Assembly (NCBI RefSeq): GCF_003313465.1
Contig: NZ_KZ845666.1
Coordinates: 62,001 to 126,000, forward strand
Direction: 5' to 3'
DNA: 64,000 nucleotides
Origin: Thermoflavimicrobium daqui
GTDB taxonomy: Bacteria; Bacillota; Bacilli; Thermoactinomycetales; Thermoactinomycetaceae
The notes beneath the pieces were generated by a model that searched no databases, was not told where the DNA came from, and saw only the letters and a list, made by a program, of their open reading frames with translations. The position numbers and the translations under genes are program-made. The first letter of the stretch is position 1; every line of letters starts with the position of its first letter. Shown here in pieces: positions 1-8,526 of the stretch.

Positions 1-173
1 AGATTTCCAATAAAAGCAATCCTCTTTCCAGCAAGTGCAATATCCTTTTTTTCTAACCTACCTGTATAAACATTAAGTATTGTCCCACCCTTAATTAAAC
101 GAGTAGGCTTTTTCCTGCCCATAACAACATCTGAAAGTAGTATTTGCTCATCCAATGTAAGCTGAATTCCCAT
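1..173 (-). CDS. Adenine deaminase-like amidohydrolase, N-terminal fragment
   Basis: Only the first 57 codons lie in the window; the gene runs off the left edge. The ATG at 173 follows a good AGGAGT ribosome binding site. The visible protein has the small beta-rich N-terminal module of metal-dependent amidohydrolases. The run LIKGGTILNVYTG followed by DIALAGKRIAFIG resembles the opening of adenine deaminases (Ade), which convert adenine to hypoxanthine in purine salvage. The metal-binding HxH motif would come just beyond the edge. No purine riboswitch is visible in the short upstream gap. Another amidohydrolase of the same superfamily is possible. Confidence 0.6.
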   Translation of the reverse strand, partial: MGIQLTLDEQILLSDVVMGRKKPTRLIKGGTILNVYTGRLEKKDIALAGKRIAFIGN

Positions 174-288
174 TTGATCAACTCCTTTGTTTAACTATTT
201 ATCATTTCGGCAACCGAATAATTTATCCTTCGCATAATAAGAGGGAAATTGTAAAGACTAGTTATTAAAGAAGCGAGGGAGTGAGGAT

Positions 289-531
289 ATGCAAAAAAAT
301 ATGAGCCCTTGGAATGCCCTGATTCGCATTACCTGCGGCTTAGTTGGCTTAGCTTGGTGTACTGCTTGTTCGGCTCGTTCTCCATATCGTGTCTTTCCGT
401 GGATGATCGCAATCTTTTCAGCTGTGAAAGTCGCTTCAGGAATAACCCGATTTTGTCCTATTACTGCAATATTTAGACCTAATCAGCAGTCAGCTAAAAT
501 GGAAAGCCAAGCGTTTGACACACAAGGGTAG
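289..531 (+). CDS. Small YgaP-like/DUF2892 membrane protein
   Basis: An 80-residue protein starting at an ATG behind GGGAGTGAGGAT. It has two short hydrophobic segments (about residues 12-27 and 37-52) and the pattern NxSPWNALIRITCGLVGL near the start. This is typical of DUF2892, the transmembrane domain found alone or fused to rhodanese in YgaP. Several cysteines (Cys24, Cys27, Cys56) lie in or near the membrane segments. The biochemical role of stand-alone versions is not established. It is transcribed with the next small ORF and away from the adenine deaminase-like gene. Confidence 0.6.
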   Translation: MQKNMSPWNALIRITCGLVGLAWCTACSARSPYRVFPWMIAIFSAVKVASGITRFCPITAIFRPNQQSAKMESQAFDTQG

Positions 532-547
532 TAAAGGACTTGATTAT

Positions 548-676
548 ATGAATCGTAATCTTTTGTATGAGCTTCTAGGGGATTATAGCTTTGTTATTAT
601 TACAATTATTGGGATTATTGTTGTCTCTGCTTTAATTATAAACTTATATCGTCGCCGACGTACAACTCGCTCATGA
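548..676 (+). CDS. Very small single-pass membrane protein
   Basis: A 42-codon ORF with AAAGGA about 7 bases before its ATG. Residues 14-33 form one strongly hydrophobic segment (FVIITIIGIIVVSALIINLY), followed at once by RRRR, so the C-terminus should be cytoplasmic. It starts 16 bases after the DUF2892 gene and ends just before a terminator, so the two probably share a transcript. I recognise no family. Codon use and the membrane pattern argue that it is real. Confidence 0.5.
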   Translation: MNRNLLYELLGDYSFVIITIIGIIVVSALIINLYRRRRTTRS

Positions 677-701
677 TCTCCTTTTAAAACCGTTAAAAAT
701 G

Positions 702-730
702 TGCCTCTCTTTGCAAAGAGAGGCTTTTTT
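702..730 (+). terminator. Intrinsic terminator of the small membrane-protein genes
   Basis: A GC-rich inverted repeat (GCCTCTCTT / AAGAGAGGC, tetraloop) is followed by a run of T. It ends the 289-676 transcript and separates it from the GNAT gene. Confidence 0.8.
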
Positions 731-804
731 ATCTTTACCTTTTATAGATCAATTCTTGTAAAATAAAATTATAAATTTCCCAATCTATAGAAAGCAGGAT
801 GAAT

Positions 805-1680
805 ATGATTCGATTTGAATTTCTAAGTAATTGTTCCTTAAAAGAAATGGTAGATCTAATGAACCATGCCTTTCAAGATTACTTTACAGAAATGAAAACA
901 GATGTGTCATCTTATGTGAAACGTTTGGCCAAAGAAGATCTCTCTCCTGATCTATCCATTGTCGCCTATGATAAAGAAAAACCTGTTGGGTTTATCTTAA
1001 ATGGGATTCGAGAGATTAATAATCAAAAAATAGCTTGGAATGGAGGAACTGGTGTTATTCCTGATTATCGTGGACAAGGCATAGGTCGATTGATGATGGA
1101 AAAGTGCTTTGAAATATACCATCAACAACAAGTAGAGGTTGCTACACTTGAAGCTATTGATCGAAATTTAACAGCCATTCATCTCTATAGTAAAATGGGT
1201 TATCAAATTATCGACCATTTAAAATTTTACTCCCTTGATCTTAAAAAAGCTAAAAGCAAGTTAAGCTCATTGACTACCGAACATACACCAAATACTGTGC
1301 AGAGCATTTTTAAGCGGGATCTAGTCCACCTTCCTTTTTTCCGTCGGTGGGCTCCTTGGCAGAATCAGTTAGCAAGCTTACCTGATGCGGAAGCAATCAT
1401 ACTATCCAATGAAAAAAATGAAACGATTGGATATGCTTTATTTCAAGTTATTACGTCTTTACAAACGGTTAATTTTTTTCACTTAGAAGTGACTCCCAAA
1501 GAGAAAAACCGTAAAGATATTTTCATTGAACTGATTTCCCATGTTATAAATAAAACGAAACCTGCTCAATCCTATCGTACTTTTAATTTACACGCAGATA
1601 TAGACTTAGATGAATTACTTCGGGAGATCGGCTTTGATTATCAACTAGGGCAGGTTTGGATGACCAAAACTCTAAGCTAA
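805..1680 (+). CDS. GNAT-family N-acetyltransferase with two GNAT-like halves
   Basis: About 291 residues. An in-frame ATG lies six bases upstream (799), but AGCAGG sits on top of it, so 805 has the better spacing. Residues 1-150 look like a GNAT domain. The acetyl-CoA pyrophosphate-binding loop RGQGIG is near residue 93, in the context PDYRGQGIGRLMME, followed by LEAIDRNLTAIHLYSKMGY, which is the usual motif B. The second half (about 160-291) has the length and strand pattern of a second, degenerate GNAT domain. The substrate cannot be told from sequence. It is monocistronic, and a hairpin separates it from the convergent histidine kinase gene. Confidence 0.75.
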   Translation: MIRFEFLSNCSLKEMVDLMNHAFQDYFTEMKTDVSSYVKRLAKEDLSPDLSIVAYDKEKPVGFILNGIREINNQKIAWNGGTGVIPDYRGQGIGRLMMEKCFEIYHQQQVEVATLEAIDRNLTAIHLYSKMGYQIIDHLKFYSLDLKKAKSKLSSLTTEHTPNTVQSIFKRDLVHLPFFRRWAPWQNQLASLPDAEAIILSNEKNETIGYALFQVITSLQTVNFFHLEVTPKEKNRKDIFIELISHVINKTKPAQSYRTFNLHADIDLDELLREIGFDYQLGQVWMTKTLS

Positions 1681-1692
1681 ATAGAGATGGAT

Positions 1693-1724
1693 TTCTCTTG
1701 AATTACATTATAATTTCAAGAGAA
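1693..1724. terminator. Possible bidirectional terminator hairpin
   Basis: A perfect 10-bp inverted repeat (TTCTCTTGAA / TTCAAGAGAA) lies between two convergent genes. There is no clear T-run on either side, so terminator function is only inferred from position. Confidence 0.35.
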
Positions 1725-1733
1725 GTCCACACT

Positions 1734-3167
1734 TTATCCCCTATTTTGTGTAAATTGAATCACAATTTTTGTCCCTTCATTTAGATTACTATGTAAATGA
1801 ATTCTCCCTCCATGCACTTGAATTAATTGATAAGCAATGGTCATTCCCAGTCCAGTCCCCAGTGAATTTTGATTACTGTTAGTACCTCTAAAATAACGTT
1901 CAAACAAACGCACTTTCGTTTCATGATCCATTCCTTTGCCATTATCGCGAATCACGATTTCGTATCCTTGATCAAGCTGCTTAAGTTGCGCTTGAATCTT
2001 TGTTCCTGGTGGATTATGCTTAATTGCATTACCAAGTAGATTATCAATGGCTCGTTTATACCACTTTCGATCAATTACATCATAAAGCTCTTTCGTATTG
2101 GTATCCAAATCGAATTCATACTCATTGGCTTTCGGCAAATTGATACAATCAATGATGGATTCACGAAGCAATTCTACAATATTTTCTTTCTCTTTATGAA
2201 GTGGTAGGGCATTATTCTTCAAACGAAATGTAAGGTTAAAGTCATGTATTAACTCTTCCATATATTTTACACGCTGTCCCAACGTTTTTAGGATAAAGTC
2301 AAGCTCATGTTTATCTAACTCATACTTCTCTGTGGATAATATTTCGATATACCCTTTTACCGTTGAGAGTGGAGTTTTTAAATCATGTGAAACTCCGGTC
2401 ATCCATTCTTCACGTGTTTTTTCCAAACGGATTCTATCTTGCTCATTTTGTTTTAACGTTTGAGTAAGTTTATATAATGAATCAATCACTTCACGGTAAA
2501 TACGGTAAGAGAGCTTAATTTTGCCTGAGCGATTTAAGGATCTCGGCCTCCCTTTACGATCTAGTGGTTCACTATAGTCCCCATCAGCTAATTGCTGAAG
2601 CCATGACCAAGTATGTAAGAGGGGATTACCTAAGCGAAATGCAGAGAAAGTGGCAATTAGTAGAATAATTACGATCCATCCTGCTACCAGATAAGTTGTA
2701 TATTGATATTGCTCACTTTCCGGTATATAGCCTTTATGAGAGCGTGCTGGAGCTCCTCCCGTAACCCAAGTATAAATATGGCCATCCACTTTTTCATACC
2801 ATGTGGAAATGTGATAACCCGATTCAGTAGGATAGTTTTGATAGGCAACTAGCTGTCCTGGTGCGTAATGACGAGGTATAGAGGTAGGACGATGAAACGA
2901 ATAAATTTCTTCTCCTTTTTCATTTAACACTTGAAGCCATATCTGCTGCTGCCGAAGGTAAGTCAAAATTTGTGAGTCTATCTGCACTCGCTGTGTATTG
3001 ATCTGAGTTTTGACTGCAATCTTCTTTAAATAATTAGCTGTTAATGGATTTTCTGGAATCTCTTGTCTGCCAAAGAAGAGGTAGATCAAAAAGCTCATCC
3101 AAGCAAAAATACAAACGAATATTCCTCCTAAGCTTAAGAAAAAATACCGCGTCAACCTTCCTTTCAT
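1734..3167 (-). CDS. Sensor histidine kinase of two-component system 1
   Basis: A 477-residue membrane kinase. The first membrane segment is about residues 8-31, the extracellular part 32-158, and the second segment about 159-178. A HAMP-like linker and a DHp domain follow, with phospho-accepting His261 in SHDLKTPLS. The C-terminal HATPase domain has the N box (NLLGNAIKHN), DNGKGMD and GTGLGMTIA. The extracellular part carries one copy of a module (WLQVLNEKGEEIY...PRHY...YTWV) that occurs twice in each of the other two kinases of this window. The start codon overlaps the response regulator stop by 4 bases (ATGA), so the pair is translationally coupled. Signal unknown; with no transporter or target gene beside it, the regulon cannot be guessed. 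Confidence 0.85.
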   Translation of the reverse strand: MKGRLTRYFFLSLGGIFVCIFAWMSFLIYLFFGRQEIPENPLTANYLKKIAVKTQINTQRVQIDSQILTYLRQQQIWLQVLNEKGEEIYSFHRPTSIPRHYAPGQLVAYQNYPTESGYHISTWYEKVDGHIYTWVTGGAPARSHKGYIPESEQYQYTTYLVAGWIVIILLIATFSAFRLGNPLLHTWSWLQQLADGDYSEPLDRKGRPRSLNRSGKIKLSYRIYREVIDSLYKLTQTLKQNEQDRIRLEKTREEWMTGVSHDLKTPLSTVKGYIEILSTEKYELDKHELDFILKTLGQRVKYMEELIHDFNLTFRLKNNALPLHKEKENIVELLRESIIDCINLPKANEYEFDLDTNTKELYDVIDRKWYKRAIDNLLGNAIKHNPPGTKIQAQLKQLDQGYEIVIRDNGKGMDHETKVRLFERYFRGTNSNQNSLGTGLGMTIAYQLIQVHGGRIHLHSNLNEGTKIVIQFTQNRG

Positions 3168-3892
3168 AATCCATTATCGCCCTTTGGGGCCACCAGCTTA
3201 TAGCCTAATCCACGCACTGTCAAAAGATAAATGGGCTTGCTTGGATTTGGCTCTATTTTTTCTCGTAGGCGATGAACATGAACTTTAATCGTATTTTCTC
3301 CCCCTAAGTCATAAATATCTTTCCAAACCTGTTGATAGATCTGACGAAAACTAAAAACACGTTGCGGATTTTGACATAAAAAAAGAAGCAGTTGTAACTC
3401 TTTAGCTGGGCAATGTACTTCTTTTCCTTCAATATACAATTGGCCAGCAGTTTCATCGACTTGGAAATACCCAAAATCATAACAAATATTTCCTTTGGCT
3501 GGTAATTCTACTGATTTGAGATGACGTTTGAGTTGTACACGAATGCGTGCAACGACTTCTAACGGATTAAACGGCTTTGTAATATAATCATCCCCACCAA
3601 AACTAAATCCTGCCAACTTATCTAAATACGAATTTTTCGCAGTTAAAAACAAGATAGGGGCTTCCGTGAATTGACGTATATCTTTACATACAGTTAAGCC
3701 ATCTCCATCAGGTAGCATAATGTCTAATACAATCAAATCAGGTCGAACTTCTTTTGCCAATTTTAATGCCTCTTTAGCCGTTTCCGCTGTATAAATATTG
3801 GCGAATTTCTCCTTAGTCAACATAAACTGAAGCATTTCTAAAATCGGTTGATCATCATCAACGAGGAGAATTTTTCCTTCTTCTATATACAT
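3164..3892 (-). CDS. OmpR/PhoB-type response regulator of system 1
   Basis: A 242-residue regulator. The receiver domain (1-120) has the acidic pocket DDD near residues 12-14, phospho-acceptor Asp57 in VLDIMLPDGDG, and the conserved FLTAK and YITKPFNPLEV motifs. The C-terminal winged-helix domain ends in the family-typical VRGLGYKL. An in-frame TAG just upstream of the ATG fixes the start, although the AAAGGAG is 16 bases away, which is long. First gene of the operon with the kinase. It is paralogous to the regulators at 29.4 and 62.5 kb. Confidence 0.9.
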   Translation of the reverse strand: MYIEEGKILLVDDDQPILEMLQFMLTKEKFANIYTAETAKEALKLAKEVRPDLIVLDIMLPDGDGLTVCKDIRQFTEAPILFLTAKNSYLDKLAGFSFGGDDYITKPFNPLEVVARIRVQLKRHLKSVELPAKGNICYDFGYFQVDETAGQLYIEGKEVHCPAKELQLLLFLCQNPQRVFSFRQIYQQVWKDIYDLGGENTIKVHVHRLREKIEPNPSKPIYLLTVRGLGYKLVAPKGDNGL

Positions 3893-4151
3893 TGATCGCT
3901 ATTTTCAACTCCTTTTTTTGCCCTCAATACCTTTTAGACCGTTAATTCTTATCTATCATATCATGTATGAAAAGATGATTTGTATAAAACAGTAAAATGA
4001 TACGACATACTACCAAAGCATGTCGCATTATGTAATCAAAAGCCCACGTGTTTTAGAATGACTTACCAAATAGACAAACAGAGCAAAGTATAAGATCAAA
4101 GCTATGGGAGTGCGCGGGGAAGTATTTAGCTATGAACTAGACAGGCTATTT
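3893..4151. other. Intergenic region upstream of two-component system 1
   Basis: No gene is visible. It should hold the promoter of the response regulator gene. A 9-bp imperfect hairpin (ATACGACAT near 4000 with ATGTCGCAT about 10 bases later) is present and could be an operator or leader structure. Nothing else is recognisable. Confidence 0.4.
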
Positions 4152-4195
4152 CTATCAAAAAAGCCAGTCAAATGAATGACTAGCTTTTTTGATAG
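4152..4195. terminator. Strong terminator after the yidC-like gene
   Basis: A 19-bp nearly perfect inverted repeat, CTATCAAAAAAGC...AGTCA paired with TGACT...GCTTTTTTGATAG. The built-in A and T tracts let it work in both directions. It lies 19 bases beyond the stop of the minus-strand insertase gene. Confidence 0.8.
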
Positions 4196-4213
4196 TTATA
4201 ACGATGAAATAGC

Positions 4214-4870
4214 TTATTGTTGCTGTTCCTGACTTATCAGTTTGCGAACACGGCTACGTAATAATCTCCGTTCTATAGCCCCCCAAAGACTCGAGGTACC
4301 GTAGTAAAGAGAAATCGCCACAGGAGCACTCCATAGAATGAATAAAGAAAACCCTACCATAATATAGAATGACATAGGATTAGAAGCAGTCGTTGTCATC
4401 ATATCATCAGGGATTAATGCCACTTTTGATAGTAGACCACATAAAATCGCCGTCACAATTGGAAAAATAAAGTAAGGATCTGGTAGTCCAATACTGGCAA
4501 CCCAAGGAATAAACACCGAATGCGCAGTTGGACCTAAGTGATGAAATAAAGCAAAAATAGTCATAAAAATAGGCGTTTGTAAAATAACTGTTGATAACAT
4601 ACTGAAAGGGTTAAAGCTTTTTTCTGACATAACTTTAGTCATTTCAACTGTCATTTTCTGTTGATTTCCTTGCCATTTTTCTTTTAACTTAGCTACATGC
4701 TGCGAGAAAAGAAACTGCTTCACAGCAAAATTAGATTGTCGGATCGAAAGAGGTATCAAACAAAGCCTTACTAGCAGTGTAAAGAGAATGACTGCTAGTC
4801 CCCAGTCGCCTACAGCCTGTTCTAGTAATGTAAAAAATGGCTTTACCCACTCAACCAATTGATTAATCAA
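4214..4870 (-). CDS. YidC/Oxa1/SpoIIIJ-family membrane protein insertase (short paralogue)
   Basis: A 218-residue protein of the YidC family, which inserts proteins into the cytoplasmic membrane alone or with Sec. It has about five hydrophobic segments. The groove arginine expected in the first conserved one is present (LLVRLCLIPL, Arg35), as is the cytoplasmic coiled hairpin (about 58-85) and the PIFMTIFALFHHL segment. It starts at TTG behind a perfect AAGGAGG nine bases away. Unlike SpoIIIJ and YqjG, as known from Bacillus, it lacks an N-terminal lipoprotein signal, and it is shorter than the usual 250-280 residues. Its ribosome binding site is buried in a 14-bp hairpin with the end of the upstream gene (see 4876-4917). 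That suggests induced, not constitutive, synthesis, as for a backup insertase such as YidC2. The main YidC is presumably elsewhere in the genome. Confidence 0.85.
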   Translation of the reverse strand: MINQLVEWVKPFFTLLEQAVGDWGLAVILFTLLVRLCLIPLSIRQSNFAVKQFLFSQHVAKLKEKWQGNQQKMTVEMTKVMSEKSFNPFSMLSTVILQTPIFMTIFALFHHLGPTAHSVFIPWVASIGLPDPYFIFPIVTAILCGLLSKVALIPDDMMTTTASNPMSFYIMVGFSLFILWSAPVAISLYYGTSSLWGAIERRLLRSRVRKLISQEQQQ

Positions 4871-4875
4871 GGTTT

Positions 4876-4917
4876 ATAACCTCCTTATTTATTTTTCTGA
4901 ATCAATAAGGAGGTTAT
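4876..4917 (-). promoter_or_regulatory. 14-bp hairpin sequestering the yidC ribosome binding site
   Basis: On the minus strand the bases at 4917-4904 (ATAACCTCCTTATT) are a perfect complement of 4889-4876 (AATAAGGAGGTTAT), with a 14-base loop. The 3' arm contains the complete AAGGAGG of the insertase gene. The 5' arm is coding sequence, encoding His74-Ile78 of the upstream 82-residue protein. Folded RNA should block insertase translation; a ribosome held near codons 70-74 should unfold it. The hairpin is seen directly; the switch is inferred by analogy with mifM-yidC2. Confidence 0.75.
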
Positions 4918-5137
4918 GATCTGGTTCATCTTCTCCCACCCGTAAACGTATGGGACGTAAAATCTTTAGTCTTTGTAACTGAATGAAAGATTGGATGAAG
5001 TCTAGCCGTTTGGAAGGGGAAGAGACAGCTAAAAGTAGCCGCTTTTCTGGTAAATGGACTTGCAGTAGTATGGTTGTGACAAACACTAATGTAAATAGAG
5101 CAATCCATTCATATGAAGACCCCATATCAAGTTCCAA
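4889..5137 (-). CDS. Candidate MifM-like membrane-inserted arrest peptide upstream of yidC
   Basis: An 82-codon gene with TTG start nine bases after GGAGG. The N-terminus is acidic (E2, D4, E10), then one membrane segment (about 11-28, WIALFTLVFVTTILLQVH), then positively charged residues (K32, R33, K43, R44). The positive-inside rule therefore predicts N-out/C-in, a YidC-dependent topology. The C-terminal part is rich in Arg and Leu/Ile (LKILRPIRLRVG) and ends in an acidic cluster E69-D70-E71-P72-D73, followed by HNLLIDSEK. The distance from membrane segment to acidic cluster is about 45 residues, a little more than a ribosome exit tunnel holds. The gene ends 18 bases before the insertase start and encodes one arm of the hairpin that hides its ribosome binding site. 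I find no other family resemblance. Role inferred: sensor of insertase activity. It could instead be an ordinary small membrane protein. Confidence 0.6.
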   Translation of the reverse strand: MELDMGSSYEWIALFTLVFVTTILLQVHLPEKRLLLAVSSPSKRLDFIQSFIQLQRLKILRPIRLRVGEDEPDHNLLIDSEK

Positions 5138-5263
5138 TCTCTTCTCCCTCCTCTATTTCTTTGATTAGGATTAGCTTAACATATCGTTAGAAAATGAGCT
5201 ATCTACAATATCATATTGATTTACAAAGGTCTTCATATAGTTTTATATAAAAGAATAAAAAAC

Positions 5264-5560
5264 TTATCCTCTTAGCCTCTTTAAAGACTGCCAAGCAGAA
5301 AAAGCAAACAATAAACTAATTAAACCAAAGATGTTCGTAATAATAAATAGTTGAAATAGCGTATCTGTTATCAGTAAAAAAACTAGTAGATAATAGATTG
5401 GTAACCGAAATGGCTTCCCATAAAATTCATAAATGGTCACGAAGAAATACATACACAAAATTAACATGTGTACAGCTTCAACGGGTGCATTAGCAATAAA
5501 TAACGCATGTACTCCAAAAAACAAACTGATTAACATAAGCAAAATATATATAGCTACCAT
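5264..5560 (-). CDS. Small multi-pass membrane protein of unknown function
   Basis: About 98 residues from the ATG at 5560, chosen because GAGAGGTGG lies 7 bases upstream; the frame is open for 8 more codons to a TTG. Nearly the whole protein is hydrophobic, with three to four predicted membrane segments and few charges before the C-terminal LKRLRG. I recognise no family. It lies 60 bases downstream of gatB, beyond that operon's terminator, and about 125 bases upstream of the arrest-peptide candidate, so it may be the first gene of the yidC transcript. Confidence 0.55.
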   Translation of the reverse strand: MVAIYILLMLISLFFGVHALFIANAPVEAVHMLILCMYFFVTIYEFYGKPFRLPIYYLLVFLLITDTLFQLFIITNIFGLISLLFAFSAWQSLKRLRG

Positions 5561-5588
5561 TGAATCCCACCTCTCTTCCTGCAAAAAA

Positions 5589-5613
5589 GAGCTCGCCCCA
5601 AGTGGGACGAGCT
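5589..5613 (-). terminator. Terminator of the gatCAB operon
   Basis: On the minus strand AGCTCGTCCC pairs with GGGGCGAGCT around a short loop and is followed by six T. It begins seven bases after the gatB stop codon. Confidence 0.85.
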
Positions 5614-5619
5614 GGCCGC

Positions 5620-7053
5620 TTATATACCGATTTGTTCGCGAATCAGCTTATTTACCAATTGCGGGTTGGCTTTGCCTTTTGTTGCTTTCATAACTTGTCC
5701 GACTAAGAAACCTATCGCACGTTCTTTTCCATTTTTTAGATCTTCTACTGATTGTGGATTATGATCTAAGACCTTGGCTACTTCCTCTTTAAGTTGACCT
5801 TCGTCACTAATTTGAACCCAGCCTTTTTCTTCCACAATCTGTTTCGGATCATGTCCTGTTTCGATCATCTCTTTAAATACGTTCTTAGCTAATTTCGAGC
5901 TAATTGTTCCATTTTGGATAAGGCTAATCATTTTCGCCAGATGAGTTGGTTTCATTTGAACTTGATGAAGTTCCAATCCTTCACTATTGAGATATCCTAA
6001 CAAATCACTACTAATCCAATTAGCCGCCAGCTTCGCATCCACTTTATCTGCTACAGTTTGCTCAAAAAAGTCAGCAGTAGCTTTGCTAGCAGTTAAAATA
6101 CTCGCATCATAATTGGAAAGACCATACTCTGTAACATACCTTTCTTTTCTTGCATCAGGCAGTTCAGGAATAGTAGCACGAATCGTTTCCTTCCACGCTT
6201 CATCAATATAAAGACGAACCAAGTCTGGCTCAGGAAAATAACGGTAGTCATGGGCTTCTTCTTTACTACGCATCAACTTCGTGCGATTTTCATTTTCCAA
6301 CCACCGTAATGTTTGTTGAACAATTTCTTCACCACGATCTAAAACTTCAGCATGTCGCAACTGTTCAAACTCTAATGCTCGCTCTACATTGCGAAACGAG
6401 TTTAGATTTTTAAGTTCCGTTTTGACTCCGAATTCTTTTGCACCAACAGGCCGTAAACTAATGTTGGCATCACATCGTAAAGATCCTTCTTCCATTTTTA
6501 CATCTGAAACCTCGATATACTGCATAATTGCTTTTAATTTCTCCAGATAGGCTTTTGCCTCTTGTGGAGATCGTAAATCGGGTTCTGATACAATCTCTAT
6601 GAGTGGTACACCTACTCGATTATAATCAACGAGTGAAGAATCCCCATTCTCTTCATGATTTAATTTTCCAGCATCCTCTTCTAAATGGACACGAGTAATT
6701 CCAATTCGTTTCTTTTCACCATCGACGTCAATTTCTATAAAGCCGTGTTCACCAATTGGTTGATCAAATTGTGAAATCTGATAAGCTTTGGGCGAGTCAG
6801 GATAAAAATAGTTTTTACGATCAAATTTACTATACTCAGCAATCTGACAGTTAAGAGCCATCGCTGCTTTTATGGCATAATTGACCGCTTCACGATTTAA
6901 GACAGGTAGAACTCCAGGATGTCCTAAACAAACTGGACAAGTATGTGTATTCGGAGGGGCACCAAATTCAGTCGAACAGCTACAGAAGATTTTAGTTTTC
7001 GTTGATAATTCAACATGTACTTCAAGCCCGATCACTGTTTCATACTTACTCAT
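5620..7053 (-). CDS. gatB: Aspartyl/glutamyl-tRNA(Asn/Gln) amidotransferase subunit B
   Basis: A 477-residue protein, the normal length. GatB activates the misacylated Glu-tRNA(Gln) or Asp-tRNA(Asn) with ATP and receives ammonia from GatA to make the correct Gln- or Asn-tRNA. Diagnostic runs include [10 protein letters not shown] at the N-terminus, the zinc-binding Cys cluster FCSCS...CPVCLGHPG, and [16 protein letters not shown]. The C-terminal YqeY-like tRNA-binding tail ends in [15 protein letters not shown]. Last gene of gatC-gatA-gatB; its ATG overlaps the gatA stop. Confidence 0.97.
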   Translation of the reverse strand: MSKYETVIGLEVHVELSTKTKIFCSCSTEFGAPPNTHTCPVCLGHPGVLPVLNREAVNYAIKAAMALNCQIAEYSKFDRKNYFYPDSPKAYQISQFDQPIGEHGFIEIDVDGEKKRIGITRVHLEEDAGKLNHEENGDSSLVDYNRVGVPLIEIVSEPDLRSPQEAKAYLEKLKAIMQYIEVSDVKMEEGSLRCDANISLRPVGAKEFGVKTELKNLNSFRNVERALEFEQLRHAEVLDRGEEIVQQTLRWLENENRTKLMRSKEEAHDYRYFPEPDLVRLYIDEAWKETIRATIPELPDARKERYVTEYGLSNYDASILTASKATADFFEQTVADKVDAKLAANWISSDLLGYLNSEGLELHQVQMKPTHLAKMISLIQNGTISSKLAKNVFKEMIETGHDPKQIVEEKGWVQISDEGQLKEEVAKVLDHNPQSVEDLKNGKERAIGFLVGQVMKATKGKANPQLVNKLIREQIGI

Positions 7054-8516
7054 ACACGGATCCCTCCCACTTGCGGTTCTGGCAGATGTTCACTTGCTTG
7101 TTCAAATGCATGAGCAACACGGAGAACCGTTGCTTCATCAAATGCTCTGCCAATAATTTGCAATCCAACAGGCATTCCTTCAGATAAACCACAAGGTATA
7201 CTAATAGATGGAAGCCCAGCTAAGTTCACGGGAATCGTTAAGATATCGTTAAGGTACATAGTGAGCGGATTATCTATATTCTCTCCCATTTTAAAAGCAA
7301 TTGTGGGCGCAGTCGGACCTACAATCACATCATAATTAGCAAAGACTTGTTCAAAGTCATTTCGAATCAAGGTACGGACTTTTTGCGCTTTTAAATAATA
7401 GGCATCATAGTAACCTGAACTAAGAGCATAAGTACCTAACATAATCCGGCGCTTTACTTCAGAACCAAAACCTTGACTTCGTGTCTCTAAATAGAGATCT
7501 AAGAGATTTCTTCCTTCCTTACGCATCCCATAACGAACTCCATCATAGCGTGCCAAATTAGAAGAAGCTTCCGCCGGAGCAATCAAGTAATAGGTCGCTA
7601 CTGCATAGTCCACGTGTGGAAGAGAAACCTCTTCTATAAAGGCACCCAAATCTTCTAGCTTAGCCAGAGCTCGCTTCACTTGTTCGCGAATTCCTGGATC
7701 AATTCCCTCACCAAGCATCTCTTTAGGAACAGCAACTTTTAATCCTTTTATATCACCAGTGAGATGGGATAAAAAGTCTGGCACTTCCACATTTGCCGAT
7801 GTTGAATCTTTGGGATCATAGCCTGAAATTGCTTGTAGTACATAAGCCGCATCTTCAACATTTTTGGTTAGTGGTCCAATTTGATCAAGGGATGAAGCAA
7901 AAGCCACAAGTCCATAACGAGAAACACGTCCATAAGTAGGTTTTAACCCGACAACTCCACAAAAAGAGGCAGGCTGTCGAATGGATCCACCAGTATCCGA
8001 ACCTAAAGAGAAATAAACTTCTCCAGCAGCTACAGCAGCAGCAGATCCGCCACTAGATCCACCAGGTACGCGTTCTAAATCCCAAGGGTTATGAGTTGGA
8101 TAAAAGCCAGAGTTTTCATTGGAAGAGCCCATCGCAAACTCATCCATATTGGTTTTCCCAATAGAAATGGTTTGTACCGCTGATAGTTTTTCTACAACTG
8201 TGGCATTATATATAGGTTGATAGTTTGCTAATAACTGACTACCACAAGTCGTTGTCATTCCTTCAGTTGATAGATTATCCTTAAGTCCAACAGGGATTGC
8301 TGTCAATAATCCTGAACTCTTTCCCTCTTTTAGCTCTTGGTCTAGTTTGTTTGCGCGTTTTCTGGCTCCTTCAGCATCTATGCTCAAGAAAGCTCGTACT
8401 TGCCCATCCACTTCTTCAATTCTCTTGAGTGATTCTTCTACTAAGTCTCTAGCTGAAAGCTCTCGTTTAAGAATACGATTATGTATTTCTTTCAGGGATA
8501 AACGCAAAAGAGACAT
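7050..8516 (-). CDS. gatA: Aspartyl/glutamyl-tRNA(Asn/Gln) amidotransferase subunit A
   Basis: A 488-residue amidase-signature enzyme that hydrolyses glutamine to supply ammonia to GatB. The catalytic Lys-cisSer-Ser elements are in [22 protein letters not shown] and [12 protein letters not shown]. The frame stays open 52 codons upstream to 8672, but the ATG at 8516 follows AGGAGG and begins with the usual [11 protein letters not shown]. The upstream extension overlaps gatC and is not real. Ends with an ATGA overlap into gatB. Confidence 0.97.
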   Translation of the reverse strand: MSLLRLSLKEIHNRILKRELSARDLVEESLKRIEEVDGQVRAFLSIDAEGARKRANKLDQELKEGKSSGLLTAIPVGLKDNLSTEGMTTTCGSQLLANYQPIYNATVVEKLSAVQTISIGKTNMDEFAMGSSNENSGFYPTHNPWDLERVPGGSSGGSAAAVAAGEVYFSLGSDTGGSIRQPASFCGVVGLKPTYGRVSRYGLVAFASSLDQIGPLTKNVEDAAYVLQAISGYDPKDSTSANVEVPDFLSHLTGDIKGLKVAVPKEMLGEGIDPGIREQVKRALAKLEDLGAFIEEVSLPHVDYAVATYYLIAPAEASSNLARYDGVRYGMRKEGRNLLDLYLETRSQGFGSEVKRRIMLGTYALSSGYYDAYYLKAQKVRTLIRNDFEQVFANYDVIVGPTAPTIAFKMGENIDNPLTMYLNDILTIPVNLAGLPSISIPCGLSEGMPVGLQIIGRAFDEATVLRVAHAFEQASEHLPEPQVGGIRV

Positions 8517-8526
8517 CGTTTTCCTC

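Noticed and set aside
174-288. Purine riboswitch upstream of the adenine deaminase-like gene
   Set aside because: Only a tiny TTCGG/CCGAA hairpin exists; the conserved three-way-junction loops of purine riboswitches are absent.
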